Source: DASUBV01 sp036510065
GTDB taxonomy: Bacteria; Actinomycetota; Actinomycetes; Streptosporangiales; Streptosporangiaceae
NCBI GenBank assembly: GCA_036510065.1
Contig: DATCEO010000198.1
Coordinates: forward strand, 1 to 64,000
Direction: 5' to 3'
DNA length: 64,000 nt
Notes under the pieces: generated by a model
Database searches by the model: none
What the model was told of the DNA's origin: nothing
The model's input: only the letters and a program-made list of their open reading frames with translations
Shown: piece after piece, positions 8,811 to 16,723 of the stretch
Layout: each line of letters starts with the position of its first letter
How positions within the stretch are numbered: the stretch's first letter is position 1
Position numbers and translations under genes: made by a program

Positions 8811-8862
8811 GCGGCTGCTGCCGCTCGGGGGGGTGGCCCCCCGAGCGCTGCCGGCAGGGCGA

Positions 8863-9828
8863 TCATGGAGCCGTCGGCGTGAAGGGCGGACCTGGGTAGT
8901 AATAGCCGTTCGCCCCGGAGATGCCGGCCTTGGCCATCGCCTTGTTGATGTTGGGAATCACGGTGGGGTCATAGCTGGTCGCGTACGGCGGCAGGATCTT
9001 GGTCACCGAGGCGAGCCGGATGCGCGTCGCGCTGGCCCACGACGCGAAGGCGGCCGGGGAGACCACGTGGCCGTAGTCGAACATGGCGCCGTGCCACAGG
9101 CCGCACAGCTCAGCGCAGCGCACCGTCACCAGGCCGAGCTGGGTCGGCTTGGTGAAGGCGACGTTATCGACGCCGGGGTTGGCGTCGGCCTTGACCCCGA
9201 GCTGGTAGGCCCAGAAGCTGTGGATCACGTCCAGCGAGGTGACGTGGAACTCCACCCAGGCGCCCTTGGGCAGCATGAGCTGCGTCGTCTCAAAGCCGCC
9301 GAACTGCGGGTAGCGGTAAGTGAACCGCCACTGCTGCCCGATCACCTGGACCTGCAGCGTCGTGTGGCCGGTCGGCTTCCAGATCGGGCTCGGGCCCTCG
9401 CCCGCACCGGCACCCTGCGCCGTTACCAGCTCGTAGGTGCCGAACGCGAACAGGGACAGCACCATCACCGACGTCACCGTGATCCAGGTGGCCTGAATCC
9501 GGGTGTTGCCGTGCAGCGCCGGGCCGTCCTCCTCGTCGCCGTCGCGCTGGCGCCAGACGGTCAGCGCGTAGCCGAAGTAGACCAGGACGAGGACCATCAC
9601 GGGCGCGGCCATCACGGCCATCACCTTGATGTCGAACTGCTGGCCCGCCGACGCCGTGGCCATGGTGCCAGGCGGCAGGTGGGGTCCCCAGACAAACCAG
9701 ATGAGCAGGTCGGCCGCGAGCGCCAGGACCACCCACATCAGGAAGATCCGCAGCCCGTGGTTGGGTTCCCCGTCATTCGGCCTGATCGCCTGCGCGCCGG
9801 GAGAGGCGTCGCCCGCTGCGGCGGCCAT
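8863..9828 (-). CDS. ctaC: Cytochrome c oxidase subunit II
   Basis: CuA-carrying subunit that receives electrons from cytochrome c, 321 residues from ATG 9828. The binuclear CuA site is intact: DVIHSFW supplies the first histidine and CAELCGLWHGAM supplies Cys, Glu, Cys, His and Met in the standard spacing. Two N-terminal membrane helices lie near residues 27-45 and 65-85. The ATG at 9828 overlaps the stop of the upstream gene (TGATG) and follows GAGGTGG, so I prefer it to a longer form starting at 9924. It is second in the minus-strand oxidase operon; a 114-base gap separates it from ctaD. Confidence 0.95.
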   Translation of the reverse strand: MAAAAGDASPGAQAIRPNDGEPNHGLRIFLMWVVLALAADLLIWFVWGPHLPPGTMATASAGQQFDIKVMAVMAAPVMVLVLVYFGYALTVWRQRDGDEEDGPALHGNTRIQATWITVTSVMVLSLFAFGTYELVTAQGAGAGEGPSPIWKPTGHTTLQVQVIGQQWRFTYRYPQFGGFETTQLMLPKGAWVEFHVTSLDVIHSFWAYQLGVKADANPGVDNVAFTKPTQLGLVTVRCAELCGLWHGAMFDYGHVVSPAAFASWASATRIRLASVTKILPPYATSYDPTVIPNINKAMAKAGISGANGYYYPGPPFTPTAP

Positions 9829-10511
9829 CAGCTCACCACCTCCATGTTGCCGGTCATGTAGCCGATGGTCTGCATGGGGCCGCCGAAGCCGGTGACGAAG
9901 CCGCCGCCGCACGGGACGCGGCACTGCCAGAAATATTCACCGGCCACCTTGGGCGTGGTGAAGCTGAACTTGACCACGGTGTGCGGGCCCGCCGTGCAGG
10001 GCGAGGTGCCGCACAGGTTCGCGGTCAGCGGCGGCGAGGCCATCGGCACGTTGAGGCCGATCCCGGGGATCGAGAACGTGTGCCCGACGTTGCATCCCGA
10101 CCAGGAGTTGAGCACCGACACCGGCTTGCCGTTGACGAGCGCGACGTTGCCGTAAGTCCCGGTGACCTTGCTCCAGTACGGGTTACGCAGCGGCGTGCAG
10201 CCGTCGTAGCCAAGGATGGTCATGTTGACCCGGGTCCCGGCCGGGACCCGAAACAGCGTGGTGTGCACCCACTGGTGCGTCGTCGGGCTCTGGATGAAGT
10301 AGGACACCCAGTCAGGCTTGGAGGTCACCGTGTTCTGCGGGTCCTCTTGCATGGTGATGTTCACCTGCCCGGAGCTGGCGGTGAAGGCCTCCACCGGAGG
10401 CCCGCCGAGCAGATAGTGGATGACCAGGAACGACGCGCCGGCTACCACGGCGACGAACGCCGCTGCCAGGGTCGCGACCCGGACCGGCAAAGACACCTGC
10501 CACCACCTCAC
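9828..10511 (-). CDS. Membrane-anchored cupredoxin-like protein leading the oxidase operon
   Basis: 227 residues: an N-terminal anchor helix (VATLAAAFVAVVAGASFLVIHYLL) and an extracytoplasmic domain with cupredoxin features. Possible copper ligands are His in CNVGHTFSIPG and the cluster WQCRVPCGGGFVTGFGGPM near the C-terminus, which looks like a CuA loop (CxxxC) whose later His is missing although a Met remains. Additional cysteines (YDGCTPL, WSGCNVG, NLCGTSPC) could form disulfides. The GTG at 10511 lacks a good ribosome-binding site; GTG at 10496 behind GAGGTGG is an alternative. Its stop overlaps ctaC. An electron-transfer or copper-delivery role is inferred from context. Confidence 0.7.
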   Translation of the reverse strand: MRWWQVSLPVRVATLAAAFVAVVAGASFLVIHYLLGGPPVEAFTASSGQVNITMQEDPQNTVTSKPDWVSYFIQSPTTHQWVHTTLFRVPAGTRVNMTILGYDGCTPLRNPYWSKVTGTYGNVALVNGKPVSVLNSWSGCNVGHTFSIPGIGLNVPMASPPLTANLCGTSPCTAGPHTVVKFSFTTPKVAGEYFWQCRVPCGGGFVTGFGGPMQTIGYMTGNMEVVS

Positions 10512-10622
10512 TCAGCGTAATCAAATGAACACAGTCAGCTCGACCCACCATGTACCCAGGTAGCCCGTGGACCTACCTGATCTTGGAAGACACGCCGGCG
10601 GCCTGCAACGGTTCGCGGCTTA

Positions 10623-10640
10623 CATGACGAAACTGTCATG
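10623..10640. promoter_or_regulatory. Inverted repeat in the divergent oxidase/two-component intergenic region
   Basis: CATGAC, six bases, GTCATG forms a perfect dyad in the 321-base gap between the cupredoxin gene (minus) and the response regulator gene (plus). TCAG is repeated four times at 10673-10688 nearby. The dyad could be an operator for the adjacent two-component regulator; no other evidence. Confidence 0.35.
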
Positions 10641-10708
10641 AGGGTGACTCGTGAGCGCCCGGTGCTGTCTGTTCAGTCAGTCAGTCAGATTTGGGCCCCC
10701 CTGGGGTC

Positions 10709-10737
10709 TTGACCACAGTTGCCCGATAGAGCAGATT
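10709..10737 (+). promoter_or_regulatory. Possible promoter of the response-regulator operon
   Basis: TTGACC (10709-10714), 17 bases, then CAGATT (10732-10737). The -35 is close to consensus, the -10 is poor. It would give a leader of about 90 bases to the ATG at 10833. Confidence 0.3.
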
Positions 10738-10832
10738 TCTGCAGTAGGCCTCCGACCTGCCCCTGTAGTCCGATGGCGCCAGCCCGCACCGCCGTAAGCG
10801 CTGCGGCGCCCGCGCAGAGCGAAGCGCCCTGA

Positions 10833-11525
10833 ATGATCTCTAGTCAGCCGGCTCAGCATTCGTCCCGACCGCGCATCCTGGTCGTGGACGACGAGCAGGC
10901 GATCCGCGACATGATCGGCCGCGCCCTGTCAGATGCCAGGTACGAAGCCGACCTGACCGCCGACGGCGCCGCCGGGCTGAAGCTGGCTGCCGAACGCGAC
11001 TACGGGCTGGTCGTGCTGGACCTGGTGATGCCGGACATGGACGGCCGCGCCTTCCTGCGCCAGCTGCGCGCGATCCGGGCGGCACCGCCCGTGCTGGTGC
11101 TGTCCTGCGTCGACGATGTGACGACCAAGGTGACCTGCCTGGAGCTCGGCGCGCAGGACTACCTGACCAAGCCCTTCTCACTGGCTGAGTTCCTGGCCCG
11201 GGTACGGGTGCGGCTGCGAGACCACGCGCCCGCGCATGGCGAGACCATCCGGGCGGGTGACCTCGTCCTGGACGTCTGGCGCCTGCGAGCCGACATCGGG
11301 CACGGGCCGGTGGCACTGACCAAGCTGGAGTTCCTCCTGCTCAGGGAGCTGGCCGAGCACGTCGGCCAGCCGCTGCGCAAGGAGGAGCTGCTGGCGTCCA
11401 TCTGGGGCCTGGAGTTTGACCCCGGCTCGAACGTGGTCGATGTCTGCGTGCGCCGGCTGCGGTCCAAGCTCGGATTTGACCTGATCAAGACGGTGCGTGG
11501 TGCCGGATACCAGCTCGCTTCCTGA
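10833..11525 (+). CDS. OmpR/PhoB-family response regulator
   Basis: 230-residue DNA-binding response regulator. Receiver domain (about 14-130): acidic pair in LVVDDEQ, phospho-acceptor Asp in VVLDLVMPDMDG, Ser in VLSCVDD, Lys in YLTKPFS. C-terminal winged helix (about 140-228) with VALTKLEFLLLRELAEHVGQPLRKEELL and DVCVRRLRSKLG. ATG 10833 is the first start after the intergenic region. Its 3' end overlaps the histidine kinase gene by 29 bases if that gene uses GTG 11497. The pair probably controls the downstream TlpA/CtaG genes and perhaps the divergent oxidase operon; this is inferred from position only. Confidence 0.92.
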   Translation: MISSQPAQHSSRPRILVVDDEQAIRDMIGRALSDARYEADLTADGAAGLKLAAERDYGLVVLDLVMPDMDGRAFLRQLRAIRAAPPVLVLSCVDDVTTKVTCLELGAQDYLTKPFSLAEFLARVRVRLRDHAPAHGETIRAGDLVLDVWRLRADIGHGPVALTKLEFLLLRELAEHVGQPLRKEELLASIWGLEFDPGSNVVDVCVRRLRSKLGFDLIKTVRGAGYQLAS

Positions 11526-12756
11526 AGCGCCCAGCTGGGTCGCGCTGCCGGGGCCGGCCAGCCCGGATCCGGCCAGCCAGGTTACGGGCGGCCGGGACGC
11601 AGGCGGCCGGGACGCCGAGGATCTCGACACCGTGGACATGGCGGACCTGAGCTGGCTGCCCGAGGTCGGCTGGGTGCTGCTCTGGCTGGTCGGCCTGGTG
11701 ATCATCGTCTCGACACCGCGCTGGGAGACGGTCAGCTTCTACCTGATCTGGCTCAGTTTCGCCCTGCTGTACGGTCTTCGGGCCTGGCCCGCCTGGTCGG
11801 CATTCCAGCTGGTGGCGGCGGTCGCCGCCAGCACGGCGGCCGCCGACAGCGTCAACGTCATCCGTGGCCTGCAGCCGGCCGTCTCGCTCAGCAGGGTGCC
11901 GCTGATGACCGCGATGTTCTGCGTCCTGGTCTGGCAGAGCCACCGGACAGCGGCGGCCAATGCGGCGCGGTCGGCGGTCAGCGCGGAGAACGAGCGGCTG
12001 CTCGCCGCGCAGCGGCGGTTCTTGCAGGATGCCTCCCACCAGCTGAAGACGCCGATCACCATCGCGCTCGGCCACGCCGAGCTGCTGGCCCGGGACCTGA
12101 CCAGCCAGGACGCCAGCCGGGACATCCACGTGGTGGTCGGCGAGCTGAACCGCCTCAGGAGCCTGAGCGAGCGGCTGCTGCTCATCGCAGCCTCCGAGAA
12201 CCCCGACTTCCTGCGGCCCGAACCGCTGGCCCTGCAGGCCTTCGCGATGGAACTGCTGTTCCGGTGGCGGCCCACCGCCACGCGGCGGTGGCGGATCGGA
12301 GCGCTCGACGACGCCGTCGTGGCCGCCGATCCCGAGCGGCTGGCGCTTGCCGTGGACGCCCTGCTGGAGAACGCTGTGCAGCACACCAGCGAGAATGACG
12401 TCATCAGGTTGTCGGTGCTCATGGGCGAGCACGCTAGATTCGCTTCCGTGATTATCGAGGACAGCGGCGAGGGGATCCGGGGCACGGAGCTGACGCGCAT
12501 CTTCGACCGGTTCACGACCGCGCCGGGCCGCGGCGGCTCGCGCGGCACCGGCCTCGGACTGGCTCTGGCCGAGGCCGTCGCCCGCGGCCATGGCGGCGAG
12601 ATCCGGGTGCGCAGCGAGGCAGGCCGGGGCAGCAGGTTCGAGTTCCTGCTCCCGATGCTGGCCACGACGGCCGAGTCCGGCCTCCCGGCGCCCGGCGTCC
12701 CGGCGCCCGAGGCGCCCTCCCCCGCGCCCCCCGCTGACCCGGGGAGGACCGGGTGA
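11497..12756 (+). CDS. Membrane sensor histidine kinase
   Basis: Partner of the upstream regulator, up to 419 residues. Hydrophobic segments near residues 52-72 (WLPEVGWVLLWLVGLVIIV), 80-110 and 130-145 leave almost no extracytoplasmic domain, suggesting intramembrane sensing. HisKA phosphosite: FLQDASHQLKTPITIALGHAELL. ATPase domain: N box LENAVQHTSEND, G1 EDSGEGI, G2 GGSRGTGLGLALAEAV. The C-terminus is a Pro/Ala-rich tail. GTG 11497 overlaps the regulator gene; GTG 11632 or ATG 11638 after GAGGA is a plausible later start, which would drop a repeat-bearing N-terminus. The stop overlaps the next GTG. Confidence 0.9.
   Translation: MVPDTSSLPEAPSWVALPGPASPDPASQVTGGRDAGGRDAEDLDTVDMADLSWLPEVGWVLLWLVGLVIIVSTPRWETVSFYLIWLSFALLYGLRAWPAWSAFQLVAAVAASTAAADSVNVIRGLQPAVSLSRVPLMTAMFCVLVWQSHRTAAANAARSAVSAENERLLAAQRRFLQDASHQLKTPITIALGHAELLARDLTSQDASRDIHVVVGELNRLRSLSERLLLIAASENPDFLRPEPLALQAFAMELLFRWRPTATRRWRIGALDDAVVAADPERLALAVDALLENAVQHTSENDVIRLSVLMGEHARFASVIIEDSGEGIRGTELTRIFDRFTTAPGRGGSRGTGLGLALAEAVARGHGGEIRVRSEAGRGSRFEFLLPMLATTAESGLPAPGVPAPEAPSPAPPADPGRTG
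11587..11616. repeat. 15-bp tandem duplication in the histidine kinase 5' region
   Basis: GGCGGCCGGGACGCA (11587) is followed by GGCGGCCGGGACGCC (11602), encoding GGRDA-GGRDA if translation starts at 11497. If the kinase starts at 11632/11638 the array is in its leader. Confidence 0.75.
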
Positions 12757-13349
12757 GCGGCCTGCTCCGGCTGTCCCGGCGAGCCCGCCTGGTCCTGCTC
12801 GCGGCCGCGCTGGCCGTCGTGGTGGCGGGCGGTGTCGTGGCCGTCTCGGTCACGGGATCCGGCCACGCCGCACGCCAGCCACCGCCCACGGCAGCCAGGC
12901 CGTTCACGCTGGCCGAGCTGGGCCATCCCGGCAGTCACGTCTCGCTCGCCGCGTACGCCGGCCAGCCGGTCGTCCTCAACTTCTTCGCCTCCTGGTGCGG
13001 TCCCTGCAAGCGCGAGACGCCGCTGCTGGCCCGGTTCTACGCCACCCACCACAGCCGGGTGGCGGTCATCGGGATCGACGCCAATGACCAGGCCGCTGCC
13101 GCGCTCAAGTTCGTCCGCGCGGAGAAGGTCGGCTACCCGGTGGCGGCCGACCCGTTCCCCGCCGGGACCGCCACCTCCTACGGGGTGCTGGCGCTCCCGC
13201 AGACGTTCTTCCTCAACGCGCGGCATCAGATCGTGCGGCACATCGTCGGCGACGTGACCGCCAGGGAGCTCACCACCTGGGTCGGCGCGACCGGCAGCCG
13301 CCCGGCCGCCGCGGCGGGGCCAGCCCGCAGCCTCTCGGATCGGAGTTAG
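12753..13349 (+). CDS. TlpA/ResA-like membrane-anchored thioredoxin
   Basis: 198 residues. One N-terminal anchor helix (RLVLLAAALAVVVAGGVVAV) places a thioredoxin-fold domain outside the membrane. The redox motif is intact: VVLNFFASWCGPCKRETPLL, and the cis-proline region is GVLALPQTFFLN. Such proteins reduce disulfides in apocytochromes or copper chaperones. GTG 12753 overlaps the kinase stop (GTGA) and is preceded by GGGGAGGA. Its place between a two-component system and ctaG suggests a role in cytochrome oxidase or cytochrome c maturation. A related protein with a broken motif is encoded at 14995. Confidence 0.88.
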   Translation: MSGLLRLSRRARLVLLAAALAVVVAGGVVAVSVTGSGHAARQPPPTAARPFTLAELGHPGSHVSLAAYAGQPVVLNFFASWCGPCKRETPLLARFYATHHSRVAVIGIDANDQAAAALKFVRAEKVGYPVAADPFPAGTATSYGVLALPQTFFLNARHQIVRHIVGDVTARELTTWVGATGSRPAAAAGPARSLSDRS

Positions 13350-13352
13350 CGA

Positions 13353-13994
13353 GTGTCAGCGCCGAGCAAGACCGACCCGCCCTACGTTCCGATCCGGACG
13401 GGAGGCTGGCCAGGCGGCTGGCCGAAGCGGCGCTCACCTCGATGGCTGCTGCCCGCCGGGGTGATCCTGCTGGCCATCGCGGTCGCGGTCGGGCTCACGC
13501 ACCGGCCCAGCCAGCAGGAGCGCGCGGCGGATCTCCGGGGCCTCCTGCAGACCGTGACCTACGACATCCAGTCCTGCGCGGGCGGTGTCCGCGAGTCGCT
13601 CCAGGTGCTGCAGGCAGTGGATTCCGGGACCAGCCATGACGCGGCGGCGGCCGCGGGCATCGCCGCCACCGGATCGGCGAACTGCGCACCCGCCAACAAC
13701 GAGCTCATCGATGACCTGGAGGGCTACCAGGTCCCGGAGTCGCTGGCCCACTTTCACCTGCAGCGGGCCGTCACCGGGCTGATCGACTGGGCCGCGCCGC
13801 GTGCCGTGGAGGTTCAGGCCGACGTGGCCAGGGTGCTGGCCGCCCGCGGCACCCCCGCGCAGGCCGCGGCCCGGGCCACCCTGCAGCGCGACCTGTCGCG
13901 GCTGGACGCCCAGCGCGCCGCGATCCGCAGCGCCCTGGCCCCCGCCATCCAGTCGCTGTCCCCGCACGCGGCGGAGCCCGTGCTGCCGGGCTAG
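13353..13994 (+). CDS. Membrane-anchored protein of unknown function
   Basis: 213 residues; not recognised. A single membrane helix lies near residues 31-48 (LLPAGVILLAIAVAVGLT) after a basic, Pro/Gly-rich cytoplasmic N-terminus. The outer part is helical and Ala/Gln/Arg-rich, with two cysteines (TYDIQSCAGG and GSANCAP) that may pair, and heptad-like C-terminal helices (ATLQRDLSRLDAQRAAIRSAL). GTG 13353 starts three bases after the TlpA stop, so it belongs to the same transcript. Context suggests an extracytoplasmic accessory factor for the TlpA/CtaG pathway; this is inference. Confidence 0.65.
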   Translation: MSAPSKTDPPYVPIRTGGWPGGWPKRRSPRWLLPAGVILLAIAVAVGLTHRPSQQERAADLRGLLQTVTYDIQSCAGGVRESLQVLQAVDSGTSHDAAAAAGIAATGSANCAPANNELIDDLEGYQVPESLAHFHLQRAVTGLIDWAAPRAVEVQADVARVLAARGTPAQAAARATLQRDLSRLDAQRAAIRSALAPAIQSLSPHAAEPVLPG

Positions 13995-14033
13995 GCCCCG
14001 GCGTGCGGAGAGCTGCGAGGATACGGGGGAAGC

Positions 14034-14927
14034 ATGCATTACCTCACCGGCCACTGGGCCTTCGACCCGTTCGTGCTCGTCGCCGCGGGCGTGGTGGCCT
14101 GGCATGAGATCGGGCTGGCCCGGCTGGCCCGCCGGTCCCGGCCCGGCCGCACCCGCGAACGGCGGCTGCGGTCGCTGCTTTTCTACGCCGGGCTCGCCGT
14201 CCTGCTGCTGGCCGTCTGCTCGCCCGTTGACTACTGGGCGGACGACTACTTCTTCGTGCACATGATCCAGCACCTGCTGCTCATGTTCGCGGCGCCGAGC
14301 CTGGTGGTCGCGGGGGCTCCCTGGCAGCCGCTGATCGACGCGCTGCCCGGCAGGTTCGGGCGCAGCGCCACCCGGGAGGTGCTGACCGGCGGCTGGTCGC
14401 GCCCGCTGCGCTGGGTGGCCGGCGCGGCGCTGAGCCCCTGGGTGGCGGTGGCCGCGTTCAACGTCGCGATGATCGCCTGGCACGTCCCGGCCCTGTTCGA
14501 CCTGGCCGCGCGCAACGAGGGCGTGCACATCTGGCTGATGCACGGCAGCTTCTTCCTGGCCGGCCTGGTGTTCTGGCTGCAGTTCATCCCGTCGCCGCCG
14601 TTCCGGATCCGGATGTCGGCGACCGGGCAGGCGTCGGCGCTGCTGCTGACGAACGTGGTCATGTGGGTACTGGCCATGGCCCTGGGCATCCTGACCAGCG
14701 TTTCCTGGTATCCGTCCTACGCCCACATTGCCGGGGTGACGCTGCCGCCGTTCGCCGACCAGCAGATCGGCGCCGGCATCTTGTGGATCTGCGGGGACTT
14801 CTGGGCCGTTCCCTGCATGATCGCCGTCGTTCGCCGGATCATCGCCGAAGACGGCAGCGTGAGTTCGGCCGTCGACCGGATGCTCAGCCACGAGTCGCGC
14901 TACTATCAGTGGTCTAATCGTCGCTGA
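14034..14927 (+). CDS. ctaG: Cytochrome c oxidase assembly protein, caa3-type CtaG family
   Basis: 297-residue polytopic membrane protein of the CtaG family (Bacillus-type, unrelated to Cox11), implicated in copper insertion into oxidase subunit I. Histidines expected in the family occur in GHWAFDPF, VVAWHEIGLARL, VHMIQHLLLMFAAPSLVV, MIAWHVPALFDLA and IWLMHGSFFLAGLVFWLQF. About seven hydrophobic segments. ATG 14034 follows GGGGGAAG. It lies 40 bases after the unknown membrane protein gene and is followed by a second TlpA-like gene, so oxidase assembly factors are grouped next to the divergent oxidase structural operon. Confidence 0.88.
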   Translation: MHYLTGHWAFDPFVLVAAGVVAWHEIGLARLARRSRPGRTRERRLRSLLFYAGLAVLLLAVCSPVDYWADDYFFVHMIQHLLLMFAAPSLVVAGAPWQPLIDALPGRFGRSATREVLTGGWSRPLRWVAGAALSPWVAVAAFNVAMIAWHVPALFDLAARNEGVHIWLMHGSFFLAGLVFWLQFIPSPPFRIRMSATGQASALLLTNVVMWVLAMALGILTSVSWYPSYAHIAGVTLPPFADQQIGAGILWICGDFWAVPCMIAVVRRIIAEDGSVSSAVDRMLSHESRYYQWSNRR

Positions 14928-14994
14928 TTGTGGTCTCGCGAGCCGGACGCTGACCCGGCACAGGTAAGCGGGGCATCGGGGGGGTGCTACCGCC

Positions 14995-15582
14995 GTGACC
15001 GGCGAGTCCCCTGCCAGCCGCGCCGTCCGGTGGTCCCGGATGGCCCGGTGGCCACGGCTTCCCGTGGTCCGGCTGGCCGTCGTCCTGACTGTCGCTGGAC
15101 TGGCCATGTCCGCCTGCCTGGGGCCGAGCACGCTGAACGCCGTCCCCCAGCCGGCCAGCAGCTTCTCGCTGCCGGGACTGGCCAGCCGCCAGCGAATCGC
15201 CCTGAGCGACTACGCCGGGAAGCCGCTGATCATCAATTTCTTCGCCGCCTGGAGCCCGCCGTGCCTGTCGGAGACCCGGCTGCTGGGCCACTTCTACCGC
15301 TTCTACCACGAGCCGGTGACCATCATCGGCATCGACTCCCGCGACGGCCGGACCGCCGGGCTGAACCTCGTGCGCAGCTCGCTGGTGGGCTACCCGGTCG
15401 CGACCGACCCGACCCTGGCCGTCGCGACGATGTACCACGTGCCGGGCATCCCGACGACGTACTTCCTCAACAGCCGCCACCAGATCGTCATGACTGACTA
15501 CGGCTGGCTGGACTGGAAGAAGCTCCGCGTGGGCGTCGCGGCGATTGACCCGGACTCGCCTGCGGCGCAGCCGGCGAGCTGA
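14995..15582 (+). CDS. TlpA-like lipoprotein with Ser-x-x-Cys in place of Cys-x-x-Cys
   Basis: 195 residues. The signal sequence ends in a plausible lipobox (GLAMSACLG), so the product is probably lipid-anchored. The thioredoxin fold matches the TlpA at 12753 throughout (QRIALSDYAGKPLIINFFAAW, HEPVTIIGIDSRDG, VPGIPTTYFLNSRHQIV), but the active site reads WSPPCLSE: the first cysteine is serine. It therefore cannot do ordinary disulfide exchange and may bind copper, trap a substrate cysteine, or be a decoy. GTG 14995 is the likely start. Only 22 bases separate it from the convergent glycosyltransferase gene. Confidence 0.82.
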   Translation: MTGESPASRAVRWSRMARWPRLPVVRLAVVLTVAGLAMSACLGPSTLNAVPQPASSFSLPGLASRQRIALSDYAGKPLIINFFAAWSPPCLSETRLLGHFYRFYHEPVTIIGIDSRDGRTAGLNLVRSSLVGYPVATDPTLAVATMYHVPGIPTTYFLNSRHQIVMTDYGWLDWKKLRVGVAAIDPDSPAAQPAS

Positions 15583-15583
15583 C

Positions 15584-15595
15584 CCCGGCGCCGGG
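15584..15595. terminator. Possible short bidirectional hairpin
   Basis: CCCGGCGCCGGG is a perfect 12-base palindrome between two converging stops (15582 plus, 15605 minus). There is no U-tract, so confidence is low. Confidence 0.3.
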
Positions 15596-15604
15596 CTGGC
15601 CGGG

Positions 15605-16723
15605 CTAGGCGCCGATGGTGGCCAGGGCCGCGGTGAAGGCCTCCTCGAAGGCGGCCAGGGAGGCGGTCGGTCCCGAGGACGGCGGCTTGACCCGGTCCAG
15701 CGCGGCCAGGGCGCTGCGGACAATGTCGGTCATTCCTGGCGAGGTAACGGCGGCTTCCCCCAGCTCCAGTTCGTGCTGCAGGTTGTCCCGGCCGTGCCCT
15801 TGCACCACGTCGAGCAGCAGCAGCGGACGCCCGACCACCCTGGCCTCGGTGCAGGTGTCGCCCGAGCTCGTGATGACCAGGTCCGCGGCGGCCATGAGCG
15901 CCGGGACGGCGTCGGTGAAGCCGAAGGCCCGGACCCGCGGCTGCCGGGCCGCGGCCGCGAGCAGCTTGCGCTCCAGGCGGGCGTTACGGCCGGCAACGGC
16001 CAGCACGTGCACGCCGGCGTCGCCGAGCGCCTGGGCCGCGGCGGCGACCGGCCCCAGGCCCCAGGCCCCGGACATGAGCAGCACGCATGGCTCCTGCGGC
16101 GGCACCGACAGCGCCGCCCGGGCCGCCGCCTGAGTCGGCGCCTGGTAGAAGGCCGGCCGGGCCGGCGCGGGCAGCACCAGCACGCGCGCGTCCGGCTCGA
16201 AGCGCCGCACGGCGGCCTCGGCCACCGCCGAGGTCACCAGGTAGAGGTCGACGTTCGGGTGGACCCACAGCCGGTGCGGGGTCACGTCGGTGCAGAAAAC
16301 CACGTGGCTCATGGCCGGGTAACGTCCGGCCAGCCTGCTGACGGCCGCCGCCCCCGTCGAGAACACCGAGATCACCAGGTCGACCGGATGCTCGTCCAGG
16401 TAGGCGCGCAGCCTGGGCACCACCTGGCGGCTGGACGCGGCATCGGCGAGCAAGGCCAGCCGGCTGCCCGGTCGCAGCGCGGCGAAGTGAAACGCGTCGA
16501 ACAGGCCGGGAACCGACAGCATGGCCCGGAAGACCGCCTCGCCGGCCGACCCGCCGCGACGGCCGAGCAGGCGCATGGCGTCGAGCGTCTCGCTGGGCTG
16601 GCCCCGGGCCGCCAGCGCGGTAGCGCACGCGGCGGCCAGCGCGTCGTGGCCCATGCCGATGGAACCCGACAGCAGCAGTGCCCGCTCCTCGCGGCCCGCG
16701 GCGCCTGCGGGGCCGCCGCTCAC
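15605..16723 (-). CDS. MGDG-synthase/MurG-like glycosyltransferase (GT28 type)
   Basis: 372 residues from GTG 16723. The N-terminus carries the MGDG-synthase signature LLLSGSIGMGHDALAAACATAL, and the C-terminal half has the nucleotide-sugar binding region of GT28 enzymes (VLLMSGAWGLGPVAAAAQAL, ADLVITSSGDTCTEARVVGRPLLLLDVVQGHGRDN). It probably transfers a sugar to a lipid or polyprenyl acceptor at the inner membrane face. The GTG overlaps the stop of the upstream epimerase gene (GTGA); an open frame back to 16897 lacks family-like sequence and is rejected. Third gene of a minus-strand operon with an aminotransferase and epimerase; acceptor and donor unknown. Confidence 0.85.
   Translation of the reverse strand: MSGGPAGAAGREERALLLSGSIGMGHDALAAACATALAARGQPSETLDAMRLLGRRGGSAGEAVFRAMLSVPGLFDAFHFAALRPGSRLALLADAASSRQVVPRLRAYLDEHPVDLVISVFSTGAAAVSRLAGRYPAMSHVVFCTDVTPHRLWVHPNVDLYLVTSAVAEAAVRRFEPDARVLVLPAPARPAFYQAPTQAAARAALSVPPQEPCVLLMSGAWGLGPVAAAAQALGDAGVHVLAVAGRNARLERKLLAAAARQPRVRAFGFTDAVPALMAAADLVITSSGDTCTEARVVGRPLLLLDVVQGHGRDNLQHELELGEAAVTSPGMTDIVRSALAALDRVKPPSSGPTASLAAFEEAFTAALATIGA

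Noticed and set aside
7282..9861. A long plus-strand open frame antisense to ctaD and ctaC
   Set aside because: Product rich in His, Asp, Gly and Arg without domains; typical shadow of conserved genes in high-GC DNA.
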